Assembly: GCA_038210375.1 (NCBI GenBank)
Contig: JBBQWT010000016.1
Coordinates: 20,426 to 84,425, forward strand
Source: JBBQWT01 sp038210375
Lineage (GTDB): Bacteria; Acidobacteriota; Terriglobia; Terriglobales; Acidobacteriaceae
Direction of reading: 5' to 3'
DNA: 64,000 bases
How positions within the stretch are numbered: the first letter of the stretch is position 1; every line of letters starts with the position of its first letter. The notes below the pieces were generated by a model. The model did not search any database. It saw nothing but the letters and a program-made list of their open reading frames with translations, and had not been told where the DNA came from. This document shows positions 7,851 through 16,439 of this stretch, piece by piece. A program made the translations under genes and the position numbers.

Positions 7851-9020
7851 ATGCTTCGGCGCTGGGTACTGGCTTCGCTGTTTTTATGGTCCGCCATCGG
7901 CGCGGCCCAGGTGGCTGGAAAGTTCTATCTCGAAAAGCAGACCTATTCACCGGGGGAGCCGGTGTTCCTGTATTTCGAAGTAACGAACAACGCCTCGGTT
8001 GATCAATTTATTCCCCAAACCGACCCCAACTCATTCTGCGCCGGATTCGCGATTCGGGTTCTGCCTGATGCGCGTACTGGCTACGGGTGCGATCCCCAAG
8101 GTGGTTTTGCTAGCAGCTGTCTCTCATCCCCCGTACTACTCCCGACCGGCAAGAGCCGGATTGAGCGCGTTCTGCTGAACTACGACCACCCCATCGATGC
8201 AGCGGGTGAATACGACATCGAGGCTTTCCGGAGTCTGCCATACTCCGAAACACAGGGTCCCTATTTCCCCTCGACAACCGCGACTCTTGAGGTTCGGAAA
8301 GGGCTGCATTTCCGGGTCGACGAAAATAGTTCTTTCGACCCAGCCGGATTAAAGAGTTTCGTTGGTCAGCTTCACTCCGAAGATCGAGCAGAACGGCTCG
8401 AGGCGGCTCGCACCCTGGCCTCGGTTGCACCTTCCTCTTTGGAAACGACGCTTCTTGGCTTCTCAGAGAACGAAGAATTCAAATCTTTTGCGCCGCTGGC
8501 GTTGCATAAGCTGAACACGAAGCGCAGCATGGCCGCGTTGGCCGGTTTGCTGGTTAAAGAGCCTGCAGGAAACGAGCAGGAGCAGGCCGCGAGATTCCTC
8601 GCCCGAAGCGGTAATCCTGAGTGGACGCCGCTGCTTCTGGAGCTCGCTCGCAAGAAGCCACAATTCTGGAGTTATGTCGCCTACGCCGCCCAGAGCGCCG
8701 GAGAAAAATCGCTGCCGCTGCTTGTGGAGCTGCTGCAGAGCCCCGACACCGTGGAGAACGCGGTTTCCGGGCTAGGAAGCACAGGAACTCGCACTGCAGT
8801 CCCCATCCTGCTTACATTGCTGAGAAATCCCGATCATGCGATAGCGAGCCGGGCGCTGAGCAGCTTGACCCAGCTGACCCACAGGAATGGGCCCGGCCAA
8901 TGGGGGCCTGACGCTCCGCAATCCCAGTATGACCGCTGGGCTTCGTGGTGGTCGCAGTCGCAGAGCACGGCGCGAATCTATAAAGCAAGCGAATGCGGAG
9001 ACTATACCGCGCTACCGTGA
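7851..9020 (+). CDS. Secreted HEAT-repeat protein
   Basis: A 389-residue protein with a signal peptide (MLRRWVLASLFLWSAIGAAQ). Next comes a beta-rich domain of about 130 residues (YSPGEPVFLYFEVTNNA), which resembles an invasin- or BsuPI-like Ig fold. From about residue 165 to 340 it has repeated helical pairs of HEAT/PBS type (AERLEAARTLASVAPSSLET; KSLPLLVELLQSPDTVENAV; TAVPILLTLLRNPDHAIASR). HEAT arrays mediate protein binding; no enzymatic motif is visible. It would be exported. No neighbour suggests a partner. Confidence 0.75.
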   Translation: MLRRWVLASLFLWSAIGAAQVAGKFYLEKQTYSPGEPVFLYFEVTNNASVDQFIPQTDPNSFCAGFAIRVLPDARTGYGCDPQGGFASSCLSSPVLLPTGKSRIERVLLNYDHPIDAAGEYDIEAFRSLPYSETQGPYFPSTTATLEVRKGLHFRVDENSSFDPAGLKSFVGQLHSEDRAERLEAARTLASVAPSSLETTLLGFSENEEFKSFAPLALHKLNTKRSMAALAGLLVKEPAGNEQEQAARFLARSGNPEWTPLLLELARKKPQFWSYVAYAAQSAGEKSLPLLVELLQSPDTVENAVSGLGSTGTRTAVPILLTLLRNPDHAIASRALSSLTQLTHRNGPGQWGPDAPQSQYDRWASWWSQSQSTARIYKASECGDYTALP

Positions 9021-9123
9021 GTGAGCCAGCCGACACAACAGAAAACCGTTTCCGATGACTTGCAGCTGTTTACTCGTTTTGGCGGGACACATTTTGTTAG
9101 CGCAAACCGATTCCGCGCACCAA

Positions 9124-9154
9124 ATAAAAAAAGCCCCGGCTTTCGCCGGGCTTC
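9124..9154 (-). terminator. Rho-independent terminator of the SDR gene
   Basis: On the minus strand, AAGCCCGGC-GAAA-GCCGGGGCTT forms a GC-rich stem with a GAAA tetraloop followed by a T run (plus-strand A run at about 9124-9132). It lies about 50 bp beyond the stop of the minus-strand SDR gene. Confidence 0.9.
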
Positions 9155-9202
9155 ATGGTAAGGACGAGCTACTGACAGGTGCCGGGTTTGAAGTGGCTGA
9201 GC

Positions 9203-9979
9203 CTAGGTGGAGGAATACCCTCCGTCGATCAGGTACACACCTCCATTGCAGTATGAGGATTCCTCGCTGGCCAGGAACAGTGCGAGGTGAGCGACCTCTT
9301 CATTGGTTCCGTAACGCTTCATTGCAATCTGCTCGGTGAAGGCGGCGCGAAAGGCCTGGGGGTCTGCCGGCGACATCTGGGATTCGAGCGAATCGATCAT
9401 GCGGTTGTCGATCGGTCCGGGGGCAATTGCGTTGACCCGGATGCGCGACCCACCCAGTTCCATAGCCGCTGACTTTACCAGGCCACACACCGCGTGTTTG
9501 GTGGCAACATAAGGGGCCATGCCGGGGAATCCATTCACGCCCGCGATCGACGCCAGGGCAATCATGGAGCCGCCGCCGCGCTGCTTCATGGGTTCAACGC
9601 AGTGCTTCATTCCCAGCCACACTCCTAAGACGTTGATGCGCAGGAGTTGCTCGAACTCCTGCATGGTGATGGCTTCGATGGGTTTGACCGAGCCTTCGCT
9701 GCCGGCGTTGGCCAGCAGGATGTCCACGCCGCCAAACGCTTTGACCGTGGCTGCGACGGCCGCGGCGGTAGCAGCTTCGTCAGCCGCATCCGCAACCGAA
9801 CATGCGATACGCTTGTCATCCGCCAGGCGGTCGCGCGTGTCCTGCAGTTTAGCGGCGGAGCGGCCCACCAGCATGACATTTGAGCCTTGCTGCAAAAATA
9901 GTTTGGCGGTGGCTTCTCCGATTCCTCCGGTAGCCCCGGTGATGATCGCCGTCTTCCCCTGCAACCTCGAACTGGACAT
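9203..9979 (-). CDS. Short-chain dehydrogenase/reductase (SDR)
   Basis: A 258-residue classical SDR read from the ATG at 9979, which has a GGGGAGAG ribosome site; an upstream in-frame start at 10021 adds only unstructured residues. It shows the Rossmann motif TGATGGIGEA (about residues 14-23), the NAG motif in LLANAGSEG, a catalytic Ser in ALASIAGVNG, and YVATKHA with the Tyr-x3-Lys pair. The C-terminal YLIDGGYSST is typical of FabG-like members. The acidic or basic residue after strand 2 (VGRSAAK) favours NADP(H). Substrate is not predictable. It is monocistronic with its own terminator. Confidence 0.9.
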   Translation of the reverse strand: MSSSRLQGKTAIITGATGGIGEATAKLFLQQGSNVMLVGRSAAKLQDTRDRLADDKRIACSVADAADEAATAAAVAATVKAFGGVDILLANAGSEGSVKPIEAITMQEFEQLLRINVLGVWLGMKHCVEPMKQRGGGSMIALASIAGVNGFPGMAPYVATKHAVCGLVKSAAMELGGSRIRVNAIAPGPIDNRMIDSLESQMSPADPQAFRAAFTEQIAMKRYGTNEEVAHLALFLASEESSYCNGGVYLIDGGYSST

Positions 9980-10260
9980 CTGATTTCTCTCCCCGGGGCG
10001 GCAGAACTGCCGCCGCCCCAATTCTCAAGTCACGAACTTTTGATTGGATTTAAATGCGGACCCAAAGATACATTGCAGTCGCTCGGTCTCACAAATGTCT
10101 GGGCCGGTACGCCGATCTGCCGCTCCCCAGGCTTGCCTACCGAAACCTGCGGCGGTTTGACCTTGGCGGCTGGCTTGTGTAATCTCGCGCTCTAAGCCCG
10201 GCCGCGCGGCGCCGTTTTGGTGGCGGGCGGCTCTGCATTCCCTGTCATTCGAGGATTATC

Positions 10261-11205
10261 GTGCGCAGACTTCTGCTGTTTCCGCTGCTCCTGCTGGTTA
10301 CTTCAATCTCCGTGACGCAAAACGGCTCTGCCTCATTTGCCGTCGATCTGACCCGTTTCGACGTGCATCCGAACATCGTCTATCACACCGCGAATGGCCA
10401 CGAGAACAAACTGGATGTCTACCAGCCGGTGGACCGGCCGCAGCCCACCCCGGTGGTTGTGGTGATCCATGGCGGTGGCTGGATCGAGGGGACGAAGGAG
10501 GAGCGCGTTCTCGAAATGATGCCCTATTTGCAGATGGGCTTCGCCGCGGTGAACGTCGAATACCGGCTGGGCCGCGTCTCGCTGGCTCCAGCCGCGGTGG
10601 AGGATTGCAGGTGTGCCCTGCATTGGGTCTTCGTGAATGCCAAGAAATTCAACTTCGATCCAAAGCGCGTCGTCGTGGAGGGCGGGTCGGCGGGAGGCCA
10701 TCTTGCGCTCACCACCGGTATGCTCACTGCCGCTGCGGGATTTGATCGCGAGTGCCGCACGCCGCAGGACGACTTTTGGAAGGCGAATCCGGGCACCGAC
10801 AGCGACCCTCGGCCGGCTGCCATCGTCAACTGGTTCGGTATCTCCGATGTTGCGGACGAACTGCATGGAGCGAACGCCAAGGGATATGCGGTCGTCTGGT
10901 TTGGCGGCCAGCCCAACGCCGATGAACTGGCGAAGCGCGTGTCGCCCGTCAATTACGTGAACCCCGGCAATCCCCCGATCATCACCATACACGGCGACAA
11001 GGACGAACTGGTTCCCTACTCGCAATCAGTGCGCCTGCACAAAGCACTGGATGCCGCAAAAGTACCCAACCAGCTCTACACCGTTGCCGGCGGAAATCAT
11101 GGCGGGTTCTCTGCCGGCGAGACCCAGAAGATATGGGCGGCTATCCGGCAGTTTCTGGAGCAGAATGTGAAGGGCCTGAGCGCAGCCCCGGTGGAACACC
11201 CTTGA
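10261..11205 (+). CDS. Secreted alpha/beta-hydrolase esterase (BD-FAE/HSL-like)
   Basis: The start is a GTG at 10261, giving a signal peptide (VRRLLLFPLLLLVTSISVTQ). The 314-residue enzyme has the oxyanion motif HGGGW (70-74), the nucleophile Ser143 in EGGSAGGHLAL, a likely acid in IHGDKDELVPYSQ and a histidine in GGNHGGFSAGE. This order matches bacterial secreted esterases of the BD-FAE/carboxylesterase group, which cleave short acyl or feruloyl esters, often from plant polysaccharides. A role in polymer degradation outside the cell is inference. Confidence 0.88.
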   Translation: MRRLLLFPLLLLVTSISVTQNGSASFAVDLTRFDVHPNIVYHTANGHENKLDVYQPVDRPQPTPVVVVIHGGGWIEGTKEERVLEMMPYLQMGFAAVNVEYRLGRVSLAPAAVEDCRCALHWVFVNAKKFNFDPKRVVVEGGSAGGHLALTTGMLTAAAGFDRECRTPQDDFWKANPGTDSDPRPAAIVNWFGISDVADELHGANAKGYAVVWFGGQPNADELAKRVSPVNYVNPGNPPIITIHGDKDELVPYSQSVRLHKALDAAKVPNQLYTVAGGNHGGFSAGETQKIWAAIRQFLEQNVKGLSAAPVEHP

Positions 11206-11344
11206 ATCTCAATGCCACGCTGACCGGCCTGCACTTTACGTAAACCTTTCCAGAGCCGGACTATTGGCAGGCGCGCAGCAAACCGTCATGCCACTGTCAC
11301 ATTGACCGGATGGCGTTTAATCCTTACCATTGCCTTCCGCAGAC

Positions 11345-13564
11345 ATGATCGGTCAAACCATCTCGCACTACAAGGTTCTCGGCAAGCTGGGTAGCGGCGG
11401 TATGGGAGTGGTCTATGAGGCGGAGGATTCCCGCCTGGGCCGCAACGTGGCGCTCAAGTTTCTGCCGCCGGAAATGGCGCAGGACGCCCAGTCCCTGGAA
11501 CGCTTCCAGCGCGAGGCCCGCTCTGCTTCTGCTCTGAACCATCCGAATATCTGCACCGTCCATGCCATCGAACAGTACGAACGGCAGCACTTCATCGTCA
11601 TGGAGCTGCTCGAAGGCCAGACCCTGACCGAGATGATCGGCCAGCATTCGGTGGAGATGGAAAAATTACTGACCGTCGCCATCCAGATTGCCGACGCCCT
11701 CGAGTCGGCCCACGCCAAAGGCATTGTGCACCGCGACATTAAGCCCGCCAACATTTTTGTAACTAACCGCGGGCAGGTGAAGGTCCTGGATTTTGGCCTG
11801 GCCAAGGTCGAAGGCTTGCGGCGCACCGGCGCCGGCAACGGCGCGCACTCTGCGCAGGAGACGCAAGGCGATGCCAATGACCTCACCTCGCCCGGCACCA
11901 CGCTGGGGACCGTGGCTTACATGTCTCCGGAACAAGCCCGCGGGCAACTGGTGGACGCGCGCACTGATCTTTTTTCCCTGGGCACCGTGTTGTACCAGAT
12001 GGCGACCGGAGTTCTGCCCTTCCAGGGCGACACTTCGGCGGTGATTTATGAGGCCATCCTGAATCGCGACCCTACGCCAGTGACCCAGGCGAATGCGGTG
12101 CTGCCCCCTGATTTCCGGCGGATTATCGACAAGTCGCTGGAAAAAGACCGCAACCTTCGCTACCAGAACGCTACCGACGTGAAGACCGACTTGAGCAGAC
12201 TGAAGCGGGACATTGAATCGGGCCGGAAACGCACCGCCGAAGCCGGCGAAACGCGCGGAGTGACCAAGGCCAGCGAGAAATCCATTGCCGTGCTTTATTT
12301 CGAGAACCTGAGCGGAGTGAAAGAAGATGAGTACTTCCGCGACGGCATCACCGAAGACATCATCACCGAACTTTCCAAGATCAAAGGGGTAAGCATCTTT
12401 TCCCGCCCCACCGTGCTGGCCTACCGCGACAAGCAGGTGACGCCGGCGCAGATCGGGCAGCAGCTCAAGGCGGCCTACGTGCTGGCGGGTAGTCTGCGGC
12501 GCTCCGGAAATCGCTTGCGCATTAACGCGCAGCTGGTGGACACCCAAACCGATTTCCCCCTGTGGTCGGAGCGCTACGATCGGGAGATGAAGGACGTGTT
12601 CGAGGTGCAGGACGAGATTGCGCGCAAGATCGCCGAGGCGTTGCGCATCACCCTTTCGCCGCAAGAGCAGGCAGAGCTGGCCGCCAAGCCCACCGAAAAT
12701 CTGCAGGCTTATGACCTTTACCTGCGGGGGAAGAACTACGCGCGGCGCATGACCAGGCAGGACCTGGAGTTTGCCTTGCAGATGCTGGAGAATGCGGTGT
12801 CGCTCGATCCTGATTTCGCGCTGGCGCATGCCGCCATCGCCAATGTGTGCGCCCAAACCCATTACAACTACGGACGCGATCCCATCTGGCTGCAACGCGC
12901 CGAGGCGGCTTCGCAACGGGCGGTGGGCCTGCAACCGCAATTGCCCGAGGTGCTGGTGGCGCAAGCCTGGATCCTGTATGCCGCCAAAAATTACGAAGAC
13001 GCGATCCAATGCTTGCGCAAAGCCATTGACCGTAAGCCTGATTGCGAGGGCGGCTACTATTTGCTCTGCCGCGCTCTATTCGCCGCGGGGCGTTATCAGG
13101 AACTGGTAGCGGTAGCGGATGCGGCGTTAGAGGCCAGTGGGGAAGATTACAACTGCTACATACCGATCAACAACGCTCTGGGCGCGCTGGGCAAGGAAGA
13201 AGCGCTGCGCAATACCCGTCTTCGGCAGGCGGCTGCGCTGGAGAACCATCTCAAGAAAGTGCCGGAAGATGCGCGCGCGCGAATCCTTCTGGCCGGTGGT
13301 TACGCGCAGATGGATCGCCCGGAAGACGCCCTCCGCGAGGCCTCCTTCGCAGTCGCGCTTCGCTCCAACGAGGCCACGGTTCTCTACAACGCAGCCTGCG
13401 TTTTCTGCCTGCTGAAGCGCAAACAGGAAGCCCTCGATGCGCTCAGGAAAGCCTGGGATGCAGGATTTCAAGACGCCAACTGGGCCCGCCGCGATCCCGA
13501 CCTCGCGGTGTTAAAAGGGGAGCCGGAGTTCGAGAAGCTCTACCCGCCGGATGGCACAGGGTAG
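11345..13564 (+). CDS. Ser/Thr protein kinase with FlgO/TolB-like domain and TPRs
   Basis: About 739 residues from the ATG at 11345; a TTG 15 bp upstream is also in frame. Kinase domain, about 1-270: glycine loop GKLGSGGMGVVYEAE, VAIK-type lysine in NVALKFLPPE, catalytic loop IVHRDIKPANIF, DFG in VLDFGLAKV, and APE-like YMSPEQARG. Then about 320-440 an adenylate-cyclase/FlgO-like segment (IAVLYFENLSGVKEDEYF; DIITELSKIKGVSIFSRPTV) and a C-terminal TPR array. No transmembrane helix is evident, so it is probably cytosolic. This layout is common in Acidobacteriota. It is likely to transduce signals through protein interactions of the TPR part; targets are unknown. Confidence 0.93.
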   Translation: MIGQTISHYKVLGKLGSGGMGVVYEAEDSRLGRNVALKFLPPEMAQDAQSLERFQREARSASALNHPNICTVHAIEQYERQHFIVMELLEGQTLTEMIGQHSVEMEKLLTVAIQIADALESAHAKGIVHRDIKPANIFVTNRGQVKVLDFGLAKVEGLRRTGAGNGAHSAQETQGDANDLTSPGTTLGTVAYMSPEQARGQLVDARTDLFSLGTVLYQMATGVLPFQGDTSAVIYEAILNRDPTPVTQANAVLPPDFRRIIDKSLEKDRNLRYQNATDVKTDLSRLKRDIESGRKRTAEAGETRGVTKASEKSIAVLYFENLSGVKEDEYFRDGITEDIITELSKIKGVSIFSRPTVLAYRDKQVTPAQIGQQLKAAYVLAGSLRRSGNRLRINAQLVDTQTDFPLWSERYDREMKDVFEVQDEIARKIAEALRITLSPQEQAELAAKPTENLQAYDLYLRGKNYARRMTRQDLEFALQMLENAVSLDPDFALAHAAIANVCAQTHYNYGRDPIWLQRAEAASQRAVGLQPQLPEVLVAQAWILYAAKNYEDAIQCLRKAIDRKPDCEGGYYLLCRALFAAGRYQELVAVADAALEASGEDYNCYIPINNALGALGKEEALRNTRLRQAAALENHLKKVPEDARARILLAGGYAQMDRPEDALREASFAVALRSNEATVLYNAACVFCLLKRKQEALDALRKAWDAGFQDANWARRDPDLAVLKGEPEFEKLYPPDGTG

Positions 13565-13616
13565 AATTCGGTGGGTCGCAGCGTAACTGCTGATCTGCGC
13601 CCCTGATTTAACAAGA

Positions 13617-14425
13617 TCAACCCGAAACGCCCCATCTACGCCAAGTGTGTGATTCATTGACTCTCGATTCAATAAGGGCGGTTATGCTTAAACCGGTAAA
13701 AAAATAAACGATCATACTTCCCAAAAGGTAAGCGTCGCATCCTAGGCGTCTACGAACCCATTCTGGATGCTCGAACCCATAAAGACATTCGGGAGGCGCG
13801 TAAGTCGGATCTCCTGCGAATGCCATTTGTCCCGAGGAGAAGAAGAAGCCTTTACGGAGGCACAACCAAGGTCAGCCAGTTTAGAAGTGTCGCCTAGGTC
13901 ATCATTGAATACCAGTACGTTCGAAGGCTTCAAGTCTTGATGTGCTATGTCTGACCCGTGCAATTGCTTTAAGCCAGTTGCAATATGGTGCAAGGATCGG
14001 AGTTTCCAAGCCGTTTCAATTTTATCCATGGAATTTAGGTGCAACCGAAGATCGCTTTCGGCATGTTCGAAAATCAAGTATTGAACTACGCCTAGATATG
14101 ATTCGTTAACGGTTATTTTTCCGTCCGCGATTGCGCTAACAATTCGATCCATTCTTCGTTGTTTGCATTGTCTCAATAAATTCCTTTCGAAGTTGTATGC
14201 TTCGGTAAGGGATTGCAACGCCGATGCAGGGTCAGGCGATCGCAATGCCCTTGAGAAATCGAGGGCCTTCAGGAACACTTTGCTGCCGTCTCTCTTTTGG
14301 ACGGGATAGCCGCACGAGAATTGTCCCCCGGTAGCATCCGCGCTCGCCCCTATCCGCGCGTCTACGATCCACCCGTCGTCAAGCTCTAACCCTTCGAGTT
14401 TATACGCTGGTCCCTCTTCGCTCAT
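13617..14425 (-). pseudogene. Protein-kinase-like gene broken by a frameshift
   Basis: Frame 1 (14425 down to 13742) contains the N-lobe and catalytic loop: VFLKALDFSRAL, LIFEHAESDLRLHL, IAHQDLKPSNVLVF (HQD for HRD) and LADLGCA (DLG for DFG). It then runs into an unrelated tail. A second frame from about 13865 to 13617 supplies what should follow: FAGDPTYAPPECLYG (activation segment and APE) and DAYLLGSMIVYFFTGLS. The joint lies around 13800-13870, near a TTC-repeat tract, so it could be a real mutation or a sequencing error. The C-lobe end also looks short. The composition is more AT-rich than its neighbours, which suggests a foreign origin. Confidence 0.75.
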
Positions 14426-14618
14426 TCAGGTCTCAACGTGTTCAATTGGGAACAGATAATCTATCTATTTTAGGCCTGAATGGAGCTGGGGCAGGAATCC
14501 TATTAAGAATCAATTTGCCCCGGGTGTTGCGCCTTTGCACTTCAATGACATTACCCAGTGCTCCGTTCCAACCAACGAACCGGTGACCCTGTTCGAGCGC
14601 GCAGGCTAATTCTCGTGG

Positions 14619-16439
14619 TCAGCGATACGCGGCGGCTTGCAGGCGGTACAACTCCGAGTACTGGCCGGACTTAGCCATCAGCTCATCGTGCGAGCCGACT
14701 TCCACGAGGCGGGCGCCGTCGAGCACGACGATCAAATCGGCCATTCGGACTGTGGAGAAACGGTGGGAGACCAGAATGGTGATGCGGCCGCTGCCGCTCT
14801 CTTCGCGCACCGCTTCTGCGTAGCGCTCGAACAGTGCGTGTTCAGTTTCCGCGTCGAGCGCCGCTGTAGGTTCGTCGAGGATCAGCAGTAGCGGGTGATC
14901 ACGCATGAAGCCGCGCGCCAACGCCAGCTTCTGCCACTGTCCGAAAGACAGTTCGACTCCCTGGGGCCATGTCGGACCAAGCTGGGTGTCGAGGCCTGAC
15001 GCCAGGCGGGCGACTACGTCGCCGGCGCCGGCGCGGCTGACGGCAGCGAGCACCGCGGGCTGGTCGTCGAGGCGGGGAACATCACCCAAACCGACGGTGT
15101 GCCCGGCGGTGAATTCGAAGCGGAAAAAATCCTGGAACGCGCCCGCGAGACGCGCTCGCCACTCGCCGGCTGCGATGCGTGCCAGCGGAGTGTCGTCCAC
15201 CAGGATCGAACCTGAAGACGGCTCGTACATCTTGGCCAGCAGCTTGACCAGGGTCGTCTTACCCGCGCCGTTTTCGCCAACGATGGCGACGACCGTGCCT
15301 GCGGGAAGGGTCAAGGAGACATCGTCCAACACCACGCGTGACGTGCCGGGGTAGGCAAAGGAGACGTGGTCGAGCCGGATGCCGCGGTGCAGCTCGGCGG
15401 GGGCAGGCAGGTCGCCCGCCGCCGCGACCGAGGCGGCGTAGTCCTCAAGCCACGCCAGCCGCCGCGAGCCATCCATCCAAAATCCGCGCAGGAACCCAAT
15501 CTCGCCGACTGCGGCGCCGATGTATCCTGACAGCCGCGCGCCGGCGGCGAGCACGAGCAGCACCTGGGCGGCGGGCGCGCCCAGGCCAGAGGCCACGAAC
15601 ACGATGGCGCCGGCATACGCCAAACCGAAAATCGCCCAGGCCATCGCATGCCACAGCGCCGAGGCCCGCCGGGCGGCTGACACCGACCCATACCAACGCT
15701 CCCAGGCCGCTCGGCGCTCAGCGATGAGACGCTCCCCAATGGCGGTGACCCGCACTTCCTTGCCGGGAGCCGCGGTCGTGGCCACCGTGAACAGGTGGCG
15801 CGACAGCCGGTTGCTTTGCGCCCCGCGCTCCTGCGCCGATCTTTCCACCCCGGGCCGCCATGTGGACATCACCACGGTGGGGAGCGCGAACACCGCAAGC
15901 AGGATGAGCGCGGGATGAATCGACGCCAGCAGCGCCATGGTCACGACCAGCCGCAGGATCCACCCCAGCGTGGAAAAAAGCGACATATACATGTGGTCGA
16001 GGACGAACACCTGGTTGCGGAGCATGGACAACCGATCGAGGAAATCCGGACGTTCCTGGTGCGCGACCGTCGCGACCGTCGCCTGCAGCCGCGCCACGTG
16101 TGCCTCCAGCGCGATGGTGACCTTATCGCGAAAGCGGCGCTGCACGCGGGTGCTCACGGTGCGCAGAAACCAGGTCGCGGCGGTGGTCACGCCGAGGCCA
16201 ATCGCCGCGCCTTGCAGCAAACCCGGCCGGTGCTCGAGGATGCCTTTGCCGAGAAGCATCAGCCACAACGCCAGCAGGGCGTCGGGCAGCGCGGCGAGTT
16301 GCGACAGCCCGAACGACACCAGCATCAGGCGCGGCTCGTGGCGATACCCCAGCTTGCACAACCGCCACATCGACGATAACGCCGGAGGCAGCGGATCGAT
16401 CATGCGATCTTGATCAGGAGAGGACGTCATACGTCGCAC
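14619..16439 (-). CDS. ABC exporter half-transporter (permease-ATPase fusion), probable heterodimer partner 1
   Basis: A 606-residue half-transporter. Residues 1-340 hold about six hydrophobic helices (e.g. LALWLMLLGKGIL, RLVVTMALLASIHPALILLA). Residues 355-606 form the nucleotide-binding domain with Walker A GENGAGKT, a signature LSFGQWQKLALARG (LSFGQ in place of LSGGQ), Walker B LLLILDEPTAALD and the switch His in VSHRFST. The altered signature, next to a second full half-transporter, suggests an asymmetric heterodimeric exporter. It overlaps the upstream gene by about 26 bp (17 if translation starts at the ATG at 16430). The region is conspicuously GC-rich relative to its flanks. Substrate unknown; no biosynthetic genes adjoin it. 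Confidence 0.9.
   Translation of the reverse strand: MRRMTSSPDQDRMIDPLPPALSSMWRLCKLGYRHEPRLMLVSFGLSQLAALPDALLALWLMLLGKGILEHRPGLLQGAAIGLGVTTAATWFLRTVSTRVQRRFRDKVTIALEAHVARLQATVATVAHQERPDFLDRLSMLRNQVFVLDHMYMSLFSTLGWILRLVVTMALLASIHPALILLAVFALPTVVMSTWRPGVERSAQERGAQSNRLSRHLFTVATTAAPGKEVRVTAIGERLIAERRAAWERWYGSVSAARRASALWHAMAWAIFGLAYAGAIVFVASGLGAPAAQVLLVLAAGARLSGYIGAAVGEIGFLRGFWMDGSRRLAWLEDYAASVAAAGDLPAPAELHRGIRLDHVSFAYPGTSRVVLDDVSLTLPAGTVVAIVGENGAGKTTLVKLLAKMYEPSSGSILVDDTPLARIAAGEWRARLAGAFQDFFRFEFTAGHTVGLGDVPRLDDQPAVLAAVSRAGAGDVVARLASGLDTQLGPTWPQGVELSFGQWQKLALARGFMRDHPLLLILDEPTAALDAETEHALFERYAEAVREESGSGRITILVSHRFSTVRMADLIVVLDGARLVEVGSHDELMAKSGQYSELYRLQAAAYR

Noticed and set aside
7676..8002. 108-codon ORF between patatin and HEAT-repeat genes
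   Set aside because: It overlaps the signal-peptide region of the HEAT-repeat gene in another frame and has no features of its own.
11666..13009. 447-codon antisense ORF over the first kinase-TPR gene
   Set aside because: Shadow frame; the sense strand has all kinase motifs.
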